Source: Syngnathus acus (taxonomy: Eukaryota > Chordata > Actinopteri > Syngnathiformes > Syngnathidae). From it: DNA of 64,000 nt. Each line of letters opens with the position of its first letter. Within the stretch, counting starts at the first letter, position 1. Shown here piece by piece: positions 53,605 through 64,000 of the stretch. The stretch covers positions 4,970,001 through 5,034,000 of the forward strand of contig NC_051106.1 of the NCBI RefSeq assembly GCF_901709675.1. The letters run 5' to 3'. Both the position numbers and the translations under genes were made by a program. The notes below the pieces were generated by a model. That model was given only the letters and a program-made list of their open reading frames with translations. It was not told the origin of the DNA and made no database searches.

Positions 53605-54352
53605 GTGTTCAGTTCTGTAATTCTATTTGTCTAAAAGTTGCAGAGGGAAAAATAATGAACATGCAAGAGTGTGTAGCACAGGCGTGATTAATGCCACTTT
53701 GGATTTGACCAGATCCCTCGTAAATGAGGTTAGGAAGGGGAGGAAAACATTATGCATGGTCTTTTTTGGTATTATATTTACTTTTTTTTTTGTAATTCTA
53801 TTTCATATAAAACGGTTTATCTTCCTGCACCATAATAATATTATTTACATTTTATTTCATTCTAAAAGTGTAATTAATTGACAAATTACTCAATTAAATA
53901 AAAAACAATCACATCAACATTTATGTATTTTATTATGTACATACATCAGCTAAAGTGAAATAGTGCGTGCAGCGTGGGTTCGCTTTCTGCGTTAATATGA
54001 ATCCCAGTAAGATTGAAGGCAGTAAACGCCACACTGTAATATGATTGGCTGCTTCATCCAGACATGCTCCTCAGGTAAAAAAATTATCATCATTCCAATG
54101 TATCTCATTAATACAAAATAAAGAACAATAACTTGGGAAGTGTTATAGTGAATGTGTGCAGGGTTTATGAGATTCATAATAACACCGCCACACTTAAATT
54201 GGATACTGCCATTGTGTCAGAAGAGACTTTTCTTCCCACCCAACACCCCTATTAATTTAGCGCACTTGGTTTGTCCCGCAGCATTTCCTCCATTCCGGTC
54301 TGACTCTTTGACCCGCTCCCCTCCGCTGACAGGCAGCTGTCACACGGCCAAA
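53605..54352. promoter_or_regulatory. Divergent prox2-dlst promoter region
   Basis: Fewer than 750 bp lie between the prox2 leader and the dlst start codon, the two genes being head to head. The 60-90 bp before the dlst ATG are GC-richer and contain CATTCCGGTC, a GGAA/TTCC core in the context used by ETS/GABP (NRF-2), which commonly drives mitochondrial housekeeping genes. No TATA box is evident at a sensible distance. The left part (53.76-53.95 kb) is AT-rich. Confidence 0.45.
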
Positions 54353-57300
54353 ATGTTGTCCCGTTCCCGGTGTCTCTCCAGGAATTTTGGTCGCTCCCTT
54401 TCTGCGATCCGCCAGGTAGGCCAAAAGGCACAAATGTGACTAAAGAAAGCTACTCTTGTTTGCAATCACTTTGGGCGGGCGTTGGTTCAACCTCTGTCAT
54501 GGTTAGCATAGCTATAGCATTAGTCATAGCATGAGCCTAGCTACTGTAGGCCACGGAACAGGCCGTAACATTGGAAGCCAAGGACAGTATGACACCTTGC
54601 CTTTTAAGTATTTTCTGCTCTTCGTGTTACTTCTGTAAACTATTTTATCCACAAATGTTGTCAGTATTGCCCTAATTGGTTTTTTTTATCGTAAAATCTT
54701 GTGGTAGTATTGAAGTTTTACTTTACATTACTCGCTAGCTAGCAGTGATATGCTATTGTCAGTTGACTTAATTTCTGTGATTTTGTTAACTAGATTGAAC
54801 TTGCTCATTAACTTGACAAGCATGCTTGAATATGCCTATAATATAGAAAATCATTTCTGAGTGACAGTGTTTCGAAAGTAAAAGTCAAAAAGAAGGAAAT
54901 AAAGCCGGATGTACATAAGTCTTTCAATTGCTTTATTCTTTGGACTCACTGTCACACGGGTAAGCCACACATGTTTGCTTGCAAGATTGTCATCATCTAA
55001 CGTTTTACCTTTGACCCCGGGTGCTATCCGTTCTTTGCATCAAGACGTTTACCACTCCGCTTTGTCCAGAATATGTGGATAGGTTTGAAAATTAGAATTT
55101 TTCAGCGAAGAGTTCTTCGTCATGTTTAATAGAAAAATGAGTCATATAATCACATGCTTGTTTCCTGTCATCTTTATCCTCTTTTGTCTTTGCATAGGGA
55201 AATAATGTGTTGACTCGCAGAGGCGCAGCAGGTATTTGTCATGTATATATTTGTGCTTTTGAGTATTGTTTCTTCTGTCAAGTTGTTGATGTCTCTCATT
55301 TTCTTTCAGCTATCACAACTAGCTACCCTTTCACTGCCAAGAACACTGTGTAAGAGAGCTCCCTGACTTTATTGCATCCTTTGAAACATGTTCCTCTTGC
55401 GTTTGAGCAATTGTTTGCGAGCCATTTTTAAGTCCTTAACTGTCACTATGCATGAATTATAGTTGAATTGATAACTATTTATATTTACATGTTTTCATAT
55501 TATTTTCTCTTCTAAAGAAAATCGGATCCACGCTCCAGTGTCTTCCAAATCCAATACTTCAGGACCTCTCTTGCTTACAGTAGGTCTCATTGTTAGTATA
55601 TTATGTACGTAACATATTTGAGACGAGAGTTCTAATCTTGTCTTTGTGTCTAAGGAGATGAAGTCCTCACCGTAAAGACCCCTGCCTTTGCGGAGTCTGT
55701 TACAGAGGGGGACGTGAGGTGGGAAAAAGGTAGCCCACTTTATCCTCACCTCAGTACCTTGCATTGTGTCGAGTCATCATTCCTAAACAAACTTCTCCCA
55801 CTACAGCTGTGGGGGACACTGTTTCTGAGGATGAAGTGGTGTGTGAAATTGAAACTGATAAGGTGAGTATCATAAAGACCACTTATCAAGACTGTTGATT
55901 ATTTTGGTGACTATTCAGATCTTCATCCAGTATCTTTATCAACGTTCTTGATGAATATCTCTAAAAATACATAAGCATACAGTGCATTGGCTTAAAATTG
56001 TCTTGGTGACCTCATACTATGGGAGTATTTGAAAATACCTTCAAACATTCAAGGAATAATATATTTCAACTGCTTTTCTTTCCAGACATCCGTCCAGGTT
56101 CCTTCACCCTCTTCCGGGGTGATTGTGGAGCTTTTGGTTCCTGATGGAGGCAAAGTCGAGGGAGGAACGCCCCTCTTCAAGCTTCGAAAAGGCCGTGTGT
56201 AGTCATCATTAAAATATCTTTATCACTTCTTTGATGCATAGCAGTCAATGGCTTTCAAGAATCAATTGTCACCCAAACTGTAGTGGTATTCGGCTTCATT
56301 GTTTTCTTGATGTCCTCTTTAGCTGGAGCTCCTCAAGCTGCAGAAACCCCAAAAGCGGAGGCCCCGGCAGCAGCTGCCCCTTCACCACCACCACCACCAC
56401 CTGCTGCTGCACCTCCCCCTCCTACCCCCTCAGCTGCTGGCCCCATTCCCACCACCATGCCCCCTGTGCCGCCTGTGCCAGAACACCCTATGGACGCCAT
56501 ACCAGGTAATTACTTATTCCAAAATGCGTGATTCTTTTGGCTCTGTGGGCAAAAGCTCAGGATATCTTGTGATGTCCACCATTTCTTTTGTGTCCTTTTC
56601 CACAGTGTCAGCCATCAAGCCCACCACCACACCGGCAGCTCCTGTGGATGGAGGGGCCAAAGCAGCCCGCACGGAGAGCAGGGTAAACACCTAAAACAAA
56701 ACATACAAGGAAATTATTTGAATGGCTCGTAATAGAGCAAGAACTTTTTGCTAAAACTTTTCTCTGAATTCAGGTTAAGATGAATCGCATGAGACTGAGA
56801 ATTGCCCAAAGGCTGAAGGAAGCCCAAAACACCTGCGCAATGTTGACAACCTTTAATGAGATTGACATGAGGTAAGAAGTTTATCGGTTTTTAAATGTAT
56901 TTTTGCATATTCAAGCATTTCAGGTTTACTACTTTTTGTCAGTGCAGCCAATTGATACCATCACAAATGGTTATAGATTATAATCTGCCCAATAGAAAAA
57001 GCTTTTTGAAACCGGATCCCCGTCTGAAACGCCGGAATGTAAATATTTGGTCATAAATCCATCTAAAACAAAGATAAGAAATGTTAAAACGGCCTTTATT
57101 AATTTAAAAGGAAATGTTATTGTCTGCACTCGCCCCCGGTGCTGAAGAGGACACTTTGAGGATTTCTTTCGCCCGCAAATGCGCGGTGTCAGCTTTCGGC
57201 CATTGAAGCTTTTCCATGTATCCTAATTGGATTGACATTGACGGTCTGGAGGAAGACTTCCCAGGCTCGGGCTCATCTGGAGCCGAAGGAGGCGGTCGGA

Positions 57301-59621
57301 GCGCGAGGCGGCACCATCTACGGGGGCCCGCAGAGACCTGTGCCCTGAGTGGAAGGGCAGCCTCCACTGATATGGGCTTTTATGTCAGCCCAATAAGATT
57401 TACACAGTCGAGAAAGTGAAGATTTTTATCGCTTCTTCTCTCCTTTCTCACAGAGTCTGTGTCTTGGGAGGGGCTAATTGCGTTAGCAGCGAAACCCTAG
57501 AGCTTTACAGACAGGAAAACAAACAATTAAAAAGAAAGATAAAAGTGAGCAAAGGTAAAATGATTAGCCGGCCCATCACAATAGCTTCCCAAAGGGTCAT
57601 TATCTTGTTTTAAAGCTGCTGAAATAAATACGTTTTGAACTTTTAGCACAGTGTAGCAAATACTAAGCAGCAAGCACCGGCAATAGAAAGTCAATCCCAC
57701 ATTACCTGAAGAATTCAAATTGTCACAACCAATAATTTGTCTTCTGTGCTTGGAGCATGATGGGTAACAAAACTGCCGGTACTCGCCTTTTATTTGGAAA
57801 CATGTCAGTGTTAAACAGATGCATTTCAGTAGATTTGAAGATAAGTTTTTATTTTAGAGGTTCAATTAAAAACAGCATTCATATTTAACAGATTGCTCAT
57901 TTGCGACTTTTCCTTGCATTTCCCTCCTAGCAACATCTCTGAAATGAGAAAGGCCTACAAGGACGGCTTCCTGAAGAAGCACGACGTCAAGTTAGGCTTC
58001 ATGTCCGCGTTCGTGAAGGCAGCCGCCTACGCGCTCACTGACCAACCAGTTGTCAATGCTGGTAGGAGCTTCACCACAAGTGCTGCCTACACTTTGATTT
58101 TATTTGACTCAGTGTCTGCACGGTGGTGTCAAGGTTTCTTTCGGACCCAACCTCAAAACCACCACTGACTTCCACCCAATGTATTTACTGCACTTTTCCA
58201 TTGCTGACCTACTTAGAGCAACCACAGTAGATTGTTGGGTGTCTCCTTTTTTAATAATTGTAATAATCTAAGACTGTGTGAAATTCGTAATAGTTGCTCT
58301 GTATGACCATAATTGTTTCCAACTTTTCATGTTTGCTCCCTTGTATTTTCCCAGTTATTGATGACACAACCAAAGAGATTGTGTACAGGGACTATGTCGA
58401 CATTAGCGTGGCTGTGGCCACGCCAAAGGTAAGCCGTTTGTGTGTGTGCGCGAGCATGCCACGCTCATTGGATGTGTTTAAGAACATACTTGACAAAGGT
58501 TTTCCTTGTGACTTCTCCCTCAGGGCCTGGTTGTTCCTGTCATCAGGAATGTCGAAGGAATGGATTTTGCCGACATTGAGAAGACCATCAATATGTTGGG
58601 CGAAAAGGTTTGTATTTTTCAAAACTAAAGTGACAAATGCCAATGTGGCCCTTGTGTCTTATCGGACAAAAGATGTTTCGACACCCCGCTGTAAATTGTT
58701 CAGAGTTGTAAATTGGACTGACTGGTTGGTGGTCTATAAGGAGACCTGCAATGGCCTCTTGCCCAAAGTCACCTGCAATGGGATAAACAGTGCAGGAAAT
58801 GAAAGGATGGTGTTGCAAAAGAAGCGAGCATTGTGAAGAATGTGGCGTTGTTGTGATGAAGCTCATCAGAGGTGTATGTGTATATTTGTTTCTAGGCCCG
58901 CAAGAACGAGCTGGCCGTTGAAGACATGGACGGAGGGACCTTCACCATCAGCAACGGCGGCGTGTTCGGCTCCATGTTTGGGACACCCATCATCAACCCT
59001 CCTCAGTCTGCTATCTTGGGCATGCATGGAATATTTGACAGGCCTGTGGCAGTGGCTGGCAAGGTTTGTGGTCTCCATGTGGAACTTCAGCATCTTAGTG
59101 TGTGGAAAAAGTATAGCTTTCTAAATGCAATTTTTAATATAACACATCCACAAATGATGTGTGCCTAATATTGTGGCAGATTAATATAGTGTTTAGGGCA
59201 CTTTCGGAATGCATTAAGGAGGATGTATGAAATAAAATTTTGGGGGGAAAAAAAAAAAGAGAAAACTTCAACTACTGCAGTACCATCACGTACCACGGGG
59301 TGGAGCCTTATTCCACGTTAGTATGAAATTCAATTCAAATTCGACACTTGCTACCAGATGTAAAACTTCAGATTGATCCGTTTAACACACCGGCCATAAG
59401 TAAACATTGTCATGCGAGCGCACTGTATAAATAGTTTTGGTTTAGTTTGGTTTTTTTAAAAATTTGTTTTGTTGTGATGGTTGTAGGTGGAGATCCGTCC
59501 CATGATGTACGTGGCCCTGACGTACGACCATCGCCTTGTGGACGGAAGAGAGGCCGTCACCTTCCTGCGCAAGATCAAGTCAGTGGTGGAGGACCCCAGG
59601 GTGCTGCTCCTCGACATGTGA
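54353..59621 (+). CDS. dlst: Dihydrolipoamide S-succinyltransferase (E2 of 2-oxoglutarate dehydrogenase)
   Basis: Mitochondrial matrix enzyme: transfers succinyl from lipoyl-lysine to CoA and forms the core of the 2-oxoglutarate dehydrogenase complex in the TCA cycle. Fifteen exons: 54353-54415, 55198-55231, 55310-55349, 55539-55579, 55655-55729, 55807-55862, 56086-56194, 56323-56505, 56606-56682, 56774-56871, 57931-58061, 58355-58428, 58524-58607, 58896-59063, 59487-59621. All phases agree and give 455 residues (human 453). Visible: presequence [16 protein letters not shown], lipoyl domain about 61-138 with target lysine in ETDKTS (K103), a Pro/Ala linker (about 140-200), and the acyltransferase domain with YDHRLVDGR (His426, Asp430). 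No peripheral-subunit-binding domain, as in vertebrate DLST. The exon 7 donor is the least certain: GTGTGT at 56195, the only phase-compatible choice. Confidence 0.97.
56872..57930 (+). other. dlst: dlst intron 10 with an internal GC-rich island
   Basis: The intron is AT-rich except for about 57.1-57.5 kb, which is GC-rich. On the minus strand of that island an 87-codon frame (57367-57104) ends with stop TAA, followed after a few bases by AATAAA (57100-57095). On the plus strand 57216-57419 is also open. I recognise neither protein. It could be a processed-pseudogene fragment, an antisense terminal exon, or a regulatory CpG-like island. Confidence 0.4.
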
Positions 59622-60080
59622 GCGCCCCCAGTCAGTTCCAAGCCCGACCGCCCCAAGCGACCAGTGGCAACACCCACCCTATGAACATCACTCAAAGGTT
59701 TTTTTTTTCTTTTTTTTTTTTTCTTTTTTTTTTGGGGAGGGGGGGTTGACAGTTGGTTTGTGCAATATAAGGCTGGCAGCGATAGATGGGTTTGGTACTA
59801 TCTGAGAATTCCCCGGGTTCTGGTCTTTAGATCAAATAGTATATTCAATCTTGTATGTTCGACATATGTAATTTTCTACATACAAACATGGTCAAGTTAT
59901 TATGGAATGACAAATCGAGGTGAAACATGCGTGGTGAGAGAACATGAATTCATTCAAACAAAGGAACACAATATTATGTCCAAAGTTAACTCTAATTGGA
60001 GAATTGATGATATTTCACAGTAATGTGGAACATTCTCCTTATGCTCTGCTAGATATTTAAGAAAAAAATGTTTTAATAAA
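59622..60080 (+). terminator. dlst: dlst 3' UTR and polyadenylation signal
   Basis: Follows the dlst stop. Contains long T-runs broken by C and a G-run (about 59.70-59.75 kb). AATAAA at 60075-60080 is followed by a GT-rich tract (catgtgtttttgggg) about 20 bp later, a good cleavage context. Confidence 0.65.
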
Positions 60081-60702
60081 AATATACACGACTGGACTTG
60101 CGTCATGTGTTTTTGGGGAAGATCGTATTCTATTGAAAGTCGTTTGGTTCTCACGATCATGAATCTCTACCTTGAGGTCTTTCCAGAGACTGCGATATAG
60201 TACAACTATGGCAGTAATATATTGGATATGAAATATATTGTTTCACTTTTATCTCTTTCCATAACTTAAACAAGTTTCATGCATGGTGATCATGTTCTGG
60301 CCATTTGTGATGGGAACACATTGTTTCTGTTGAACAATATGGGTTTCCATAAGGTTTTGATCGATCAATGGTTAGTGCAGAAAAACCCATACTGAGGAAG
60401 GTGCTGGTTCAGTTTTATCGGAATGGCCTTACTATACATGGTAATTATTTATTTATTTATTTTATTTATTGGATATATTTAAAAAAAAAAAAAAGTCATA
60501 ACTATCAAAAGTCGGACATATTCTGGTGATGTGTTTTGAAGTGAACTTATAAGTGCGTGGCTGATGGGACTGCTTGTGGTCATCATTTTCCTTGTCACCG
60601 TCAACTTTCTTTAGATAGCACACACTACCAATTTGGACATGTTTAGCATGATGTTCATTTCCAGTGTGTCACAGCGGTCCCTGTGCAAAGGTGTCTGCAC
60701 AG
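60081..60702 (-). terminator. rps6kl1: Convergent intergenic region with rps6kl1 3' UTR
   Basis: Only about 620 bp separate the dlst polyadenylation signal from the rps6kl1 stop, the genes being tail to tail. Overlapping AATAAA words on the minus strand at 60452-60470 (TTTATT on plus) are the best candidates for rps6kl1 cleavage, implying a 3' UTR of roughly 250 bp. Nothing else is seen. Confidence 0.5.
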
Positions 60703-63700
60703 TTAGCAGCTCAGAGCCTTCCAGGAGACGCTGCTGAAGAAGGGGTGACACTTGATGTCGCTCACTCCTCCACCGCCACACCCCAAACGATAGCCAGCAT
60801 CAAACTGAAGTAACTGTGGAAGCAGAAGCAAAGGCCTGTAATTCACGTATCAGCGTGCCATGGTAAGTGATACGATTTCACATAATTGGTCTGAATCTGA
60901 TTTATTTACGACAAATGTATCGTTGATCATCTTCAAAATTAGGGTAACTTTTGGGACAAATTCCAGGAGGATCTAATGTACATTTTGCTTGGGTGATTTC
61001 TTAACAGAGCAATATCATCCAGAGTCCAACCCCTCTCGAGACGACTGGTAGCGGAACCTAAGATGTGTATAATCGGGGATCAGAGCAATATCAATGCAAA
61101 AAAATAAATGTGTTGCACACCTCAGTGAGCAGGGATGCTGCTGTGGTGCTCAGGTGGTCAGGGATTAGCAGCTGAGTGTGGGAGTTGATTCCTGTCGGGT
61201 GGAGCTGCCATACTGGCTGAAGGTGCAGAGAGCAAGAAATTACATTAACAATGGCATTTCAGCTCCTTAGTCGAAGAGTTGTGCAATATTCAACAGTGTA
61301 AAGGTTAGAGTGTATGGAAATTTGCTTTTGTGAGTATCACTGACCATTCCTGTGAGAAGTTCAAACAGGAGAGCCCCTAGACTCCACCAATCACAAGCTT
61401 CTGTGACTCGGGACACGCCGCCAATTTCTGGTGACAAAATATATATATATGTGATTGCTTGATTAACTTAGGGTTAACAACAATTTTGTCCAAGTGTCTC
61501 TAACAAGACTAAAGGTTAGAACCTACCTGGTGCACAGTACATCTGTTCCATGGCATCGCAGTCAATTTCCGACTGAACCTCACTCCATTGTCCAAAAAAA
61601 GTCAAGCACGCCTTTCCTGTATTAATATGAAGCGAAAAGATTTTTAACCGAATCAAACCACATACAATGTTCTGCATGATATTCACCATTGCTGGTCAGT
61701 AGAACATTTCTAGGGTTGAGATCCCGACAAATGATGCCCTGCTGATGAAGGCTTTCCAGGGCCAGCAGGATTTGGGCCGCCCACACCCGCACATCGGATT
61801 CGGGGAGCCCCCAGCACGTCTGACGGCTGGATTTATCTGAGGATTTAAGCGGTAAATGAGGTATGTGACACCATCCATCCACCTCAATGATCTGGTCATC
61901 TCCTTGCCCCTCTGTCCTCACTGGTGAGCCCTCGGTCCTCGTTTGGGCTCCGAGCAGGCGAGGCGAGTACCAGCTAGAAAAGGATCCCTCTGTGGGCGAG
62001 ACCACATTTCCTGGACTTAGGAGCTCTCGGGCTTCTTCCACACCGTCTCTCACATCAACTGAACTTGTTTCCCTCGCTGAGAAAGGCCAGGAGCTTCCCG
62101 TGTCGGTCCGTGCTTCCCTATGGTCTGAGAACACGGCTCGGTCTGTGCTCCTGAGGACCACCACTCCATTTTGTTCTTCTAATTTAGGACTGCCGGCTTG
62201 CTTCACATCTACATTTGTAACCTCGTCAGTCGCACTTAAAATGGAACTCTGATGAAAGCCCGGGCCGTCCCAACATGCTCTTCCGTGAATTTGTGTTTGG
62301 CAATGAAGAGGAAGATGTAAAATGGCCGGAGAGGAACTTAAAATATGACTTTTAGTGTTTGGAGAATCTATTTTTATACATGAGGTTTGCTTTTTCAGGT
62401 TCAAGTCAGTGGCTGCATAGGGGTTGATTTGGTCTCCTCTCAGTGCTGGATCTGCAGCCTTCCAAGCCACTTCAAAGTCAGAACTGCACTCTATGAGCCC
62501 AGTTCCAGCTTTGCTGTTATTCAGTTCCGACATAACGTCCAGAGCTTGACTGACACGAGCGCAAGACAGAGGAAGAGCGGGCTTGTCCTGAGCTTGAGCG
62601 GAGTGCAAACACAAAGTAGGAGCTGGTGGATGGATACTAGCGCTGACCTGCGATCTGGCGGGTCCAGAAAGTAAAGTCGCTCGGTCGAGCTTGCTATAGA
62701 ACGATGCGGCCGAGCGGGAGTTCTGCAGGCAACCCGTCTCCTCGATGTAGGAGTGAGTCCCGCAGCTGTCCAGACGACGTTGGGTCTCCTCCCAAGGGTC
62801 GTCCCCATCCGGGCTGTCGTCAATCAGTTTCTGAGGACCGCTTTGCATGCTGATGCTGCTCTGGTAGTCTGTGCAGATTGCAGATGAGGTGTAGCTGCTC
62901 CTCATTTTGTGATGCTGGCTGGATGTGAGGCATTCTGGGTGTTCCTTGGCTCTCTCTTTTCTCAGCTTGTGAAGTTTGGAGAAGAGCCTCCCACCTTGAG
63001 GAAAGAAGACACAGGATTTGAAGTTGGTGGAATTCACAATTTATTTTTGTAAACATTGTAAAATCCTTCAAGCTTGAAGATGCACTTGGTGTCTTTCTTA
63101 CCTTTAACGTGCTCAAGATGGAGGTAAACTGTGTCCTCGCTGACGTAATATCTCAGCAGCTTCACCATGTACGGCACTCCTTGAGGGATGATGGTCGGCT
63201 GCTCTCGGCTTTCCCAGCTGGACTTCATCAAACTCTGCAAAAGTAAATGGAAGACATCAGCTTCTCTAGAAGGAAAACGGTGTGTGGGGTCACAAAGCAT
63301 GGCTCAGAAATATACACCCACCTTTACAACAAATGTCTCTTTATTAACCAAGCTTTGGACAACTAGGACCTATGCACGGGAAGAAAAATGTTTTTTTTTT
63401 TGTCTTGTCAGTCAAATGTCCTTTTCAATCAACAGAAGCACAATGGAGTCATTTACCTTATCATTGACGCCGACCACCTTACACATCTCTAAATCTTCCA
63501 CAGGAGAGCTTAAGTGTCTTACAGGTCGGAATCTCAGACTGCTGTAGCCCTGCTGACACAAAGAAATCATCATTTGACACATTTTATGTTGTGACTTTCT
63601 CTCTTGATATCTTCCCATTTAATAATTCATCTGACATCATCCAATCTTTTGATAATCAATGTTAGCGAATGTAGCATTAAAGATAAACGGACCAGAGGAA

Positions 63701-63856
63701 CTTCCCTCAGGACTTTTTAATCAATTCATACCCCTAAATGAGAGTTGCCTTTCCCGAGGTTGTCCTGTAGGTGCGTTATGAAGATTTCCTCAGCTCTCTT
63801 CAAATACTGAGTCGTCTTCCTCTTCACAGCCTCTCGACGCTCCTTGTTTGGGTCCA
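60703..63856 (-). CDS. rps6kl1: Ribosomal protein S6 kinase-like 1, 3' portion (partial)
   Basis: MIT-domain, S6-kinase-related protein. Nine exons on the minus strand: 63856-63732, 63549-63457, 63369-63322, 63234-63102, 62994-61687, 61616-61527, 61427-61345, 61216-61121, 60813-60703. They give about 694 in-frame residues with the N-terminus beyond the window. Order: MIT helices ([18 protein letters not shown]), start of the kinase fold, FVVK in a 48-nt exon (VAIK-type lysine), [14 protein letters not shown], an insert of about 380 residues in the large exon, catalytic loop [17 protein letters not shown] where DFG is expected, [19 protein letters not shown], and C-terminal [13 protein letters not shown]. 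Introns are GT-AG and phases agree. The kinase lacks the DFG aspartate, so it is probably a weak or inactive kinase. Human RPS6KL1 is shorter (about 549 residues), mostly because its insert is shorter. Confidence 0.93.
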
Positions 63857-64000
63857 CTGAAAGACACACTCAATCTCAAATCCATCATTGCCTATAATAC
63901 AAGACCTGTCCGAAGTAAACTTGTCACAGTGGAAGTTCCGATATTTAACTTCCTATTTTTTATTCTGGTCTGTATGTTCCTGTCACATGCCTTGCGTTGC
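63857..64000 (-). other. rps6kl1: rps6kl1 intron at the window edge
   Basis: Sequence upstream of the MIT-encoding exon, whose acceptor (tgtctttcag) needs one base of a split Val codon from an exon lying beyond position 64000. No coding is seen in these 144 bases. Confidence 0.7.

Overview
The window is vertebrate nuclear DNA and reads as a teleost fish. Its genes have many short exons with GT-AG introns, about two thirds of it is non-coding, CA/TG microsatellites are frequent, and it carries several hAT-like and other small inverted-repeat elements of the kind common in fish. Four genes are recognised by translating spliced exons and comparing them with remembered families: esrrb (last two coding exons, + strand), prox2 (complete CDS, - strand), dlst (complete CDS, + strand) and rps6kl1 (3' nine coding exons, - strand, running off the right edge). 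In human, PROX2, DLST and RPS6KL1 are close neighbours on 14q24.3 and ESRRB lies on the same arm, so the linkage supports the names.

Layout: 1-7253 is the intron before the penultimate esrrb exon. Positions 7254-10828 hold the end of the ERR-beta ligand-binding domain, and the 3' UTR probably ends near 11.54 kb. About 11.5-45 kb is a gene desert in which I can support no protein-coding gene. It holds transposon remnants, microsatellites, blocks dense in homeodomain-type TAAT/ATTA cores, and a few exon-like segments that may belong to non-coding RNAs. Positions 45745-52226 encode prox2, with a probable upstream exon ending at 53416. It is divergent from dlst, whose start codon is at 54353. The 15 dlst coding exons end at 59621. 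rps6kl1 converges on it from the right, with its stop at 60703-60705.

The four genes do not form a pathway. Esrrb is an orphan nuclear receptor, Prox2 a prospero-type transcription factor, Dlst the E2 core of mitochondrial 2-oxoglutarate dehydrogenase, and Rps6kl1 a MIT-domain S6-kinase-like protein.

The most notable structure is in prox2. The intron just before the homeo-prospero domain has no usable GT-AG boundaries. It has an exact minor-spliceosome (U12-type, AT-AC) donor, a matching branch site and an AC acceptor, and only this splice restores the conserved protein. Second, Rps6kl1 keeps the ATP-binding lysine and the catalytic-loop aspartate but has Phe-Phe-Gly where DFG is expected, and a roughly 380-residue insert splits its kinase domain. 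I found no prokaryotic-type system, CRISPR array or new gene cluster.
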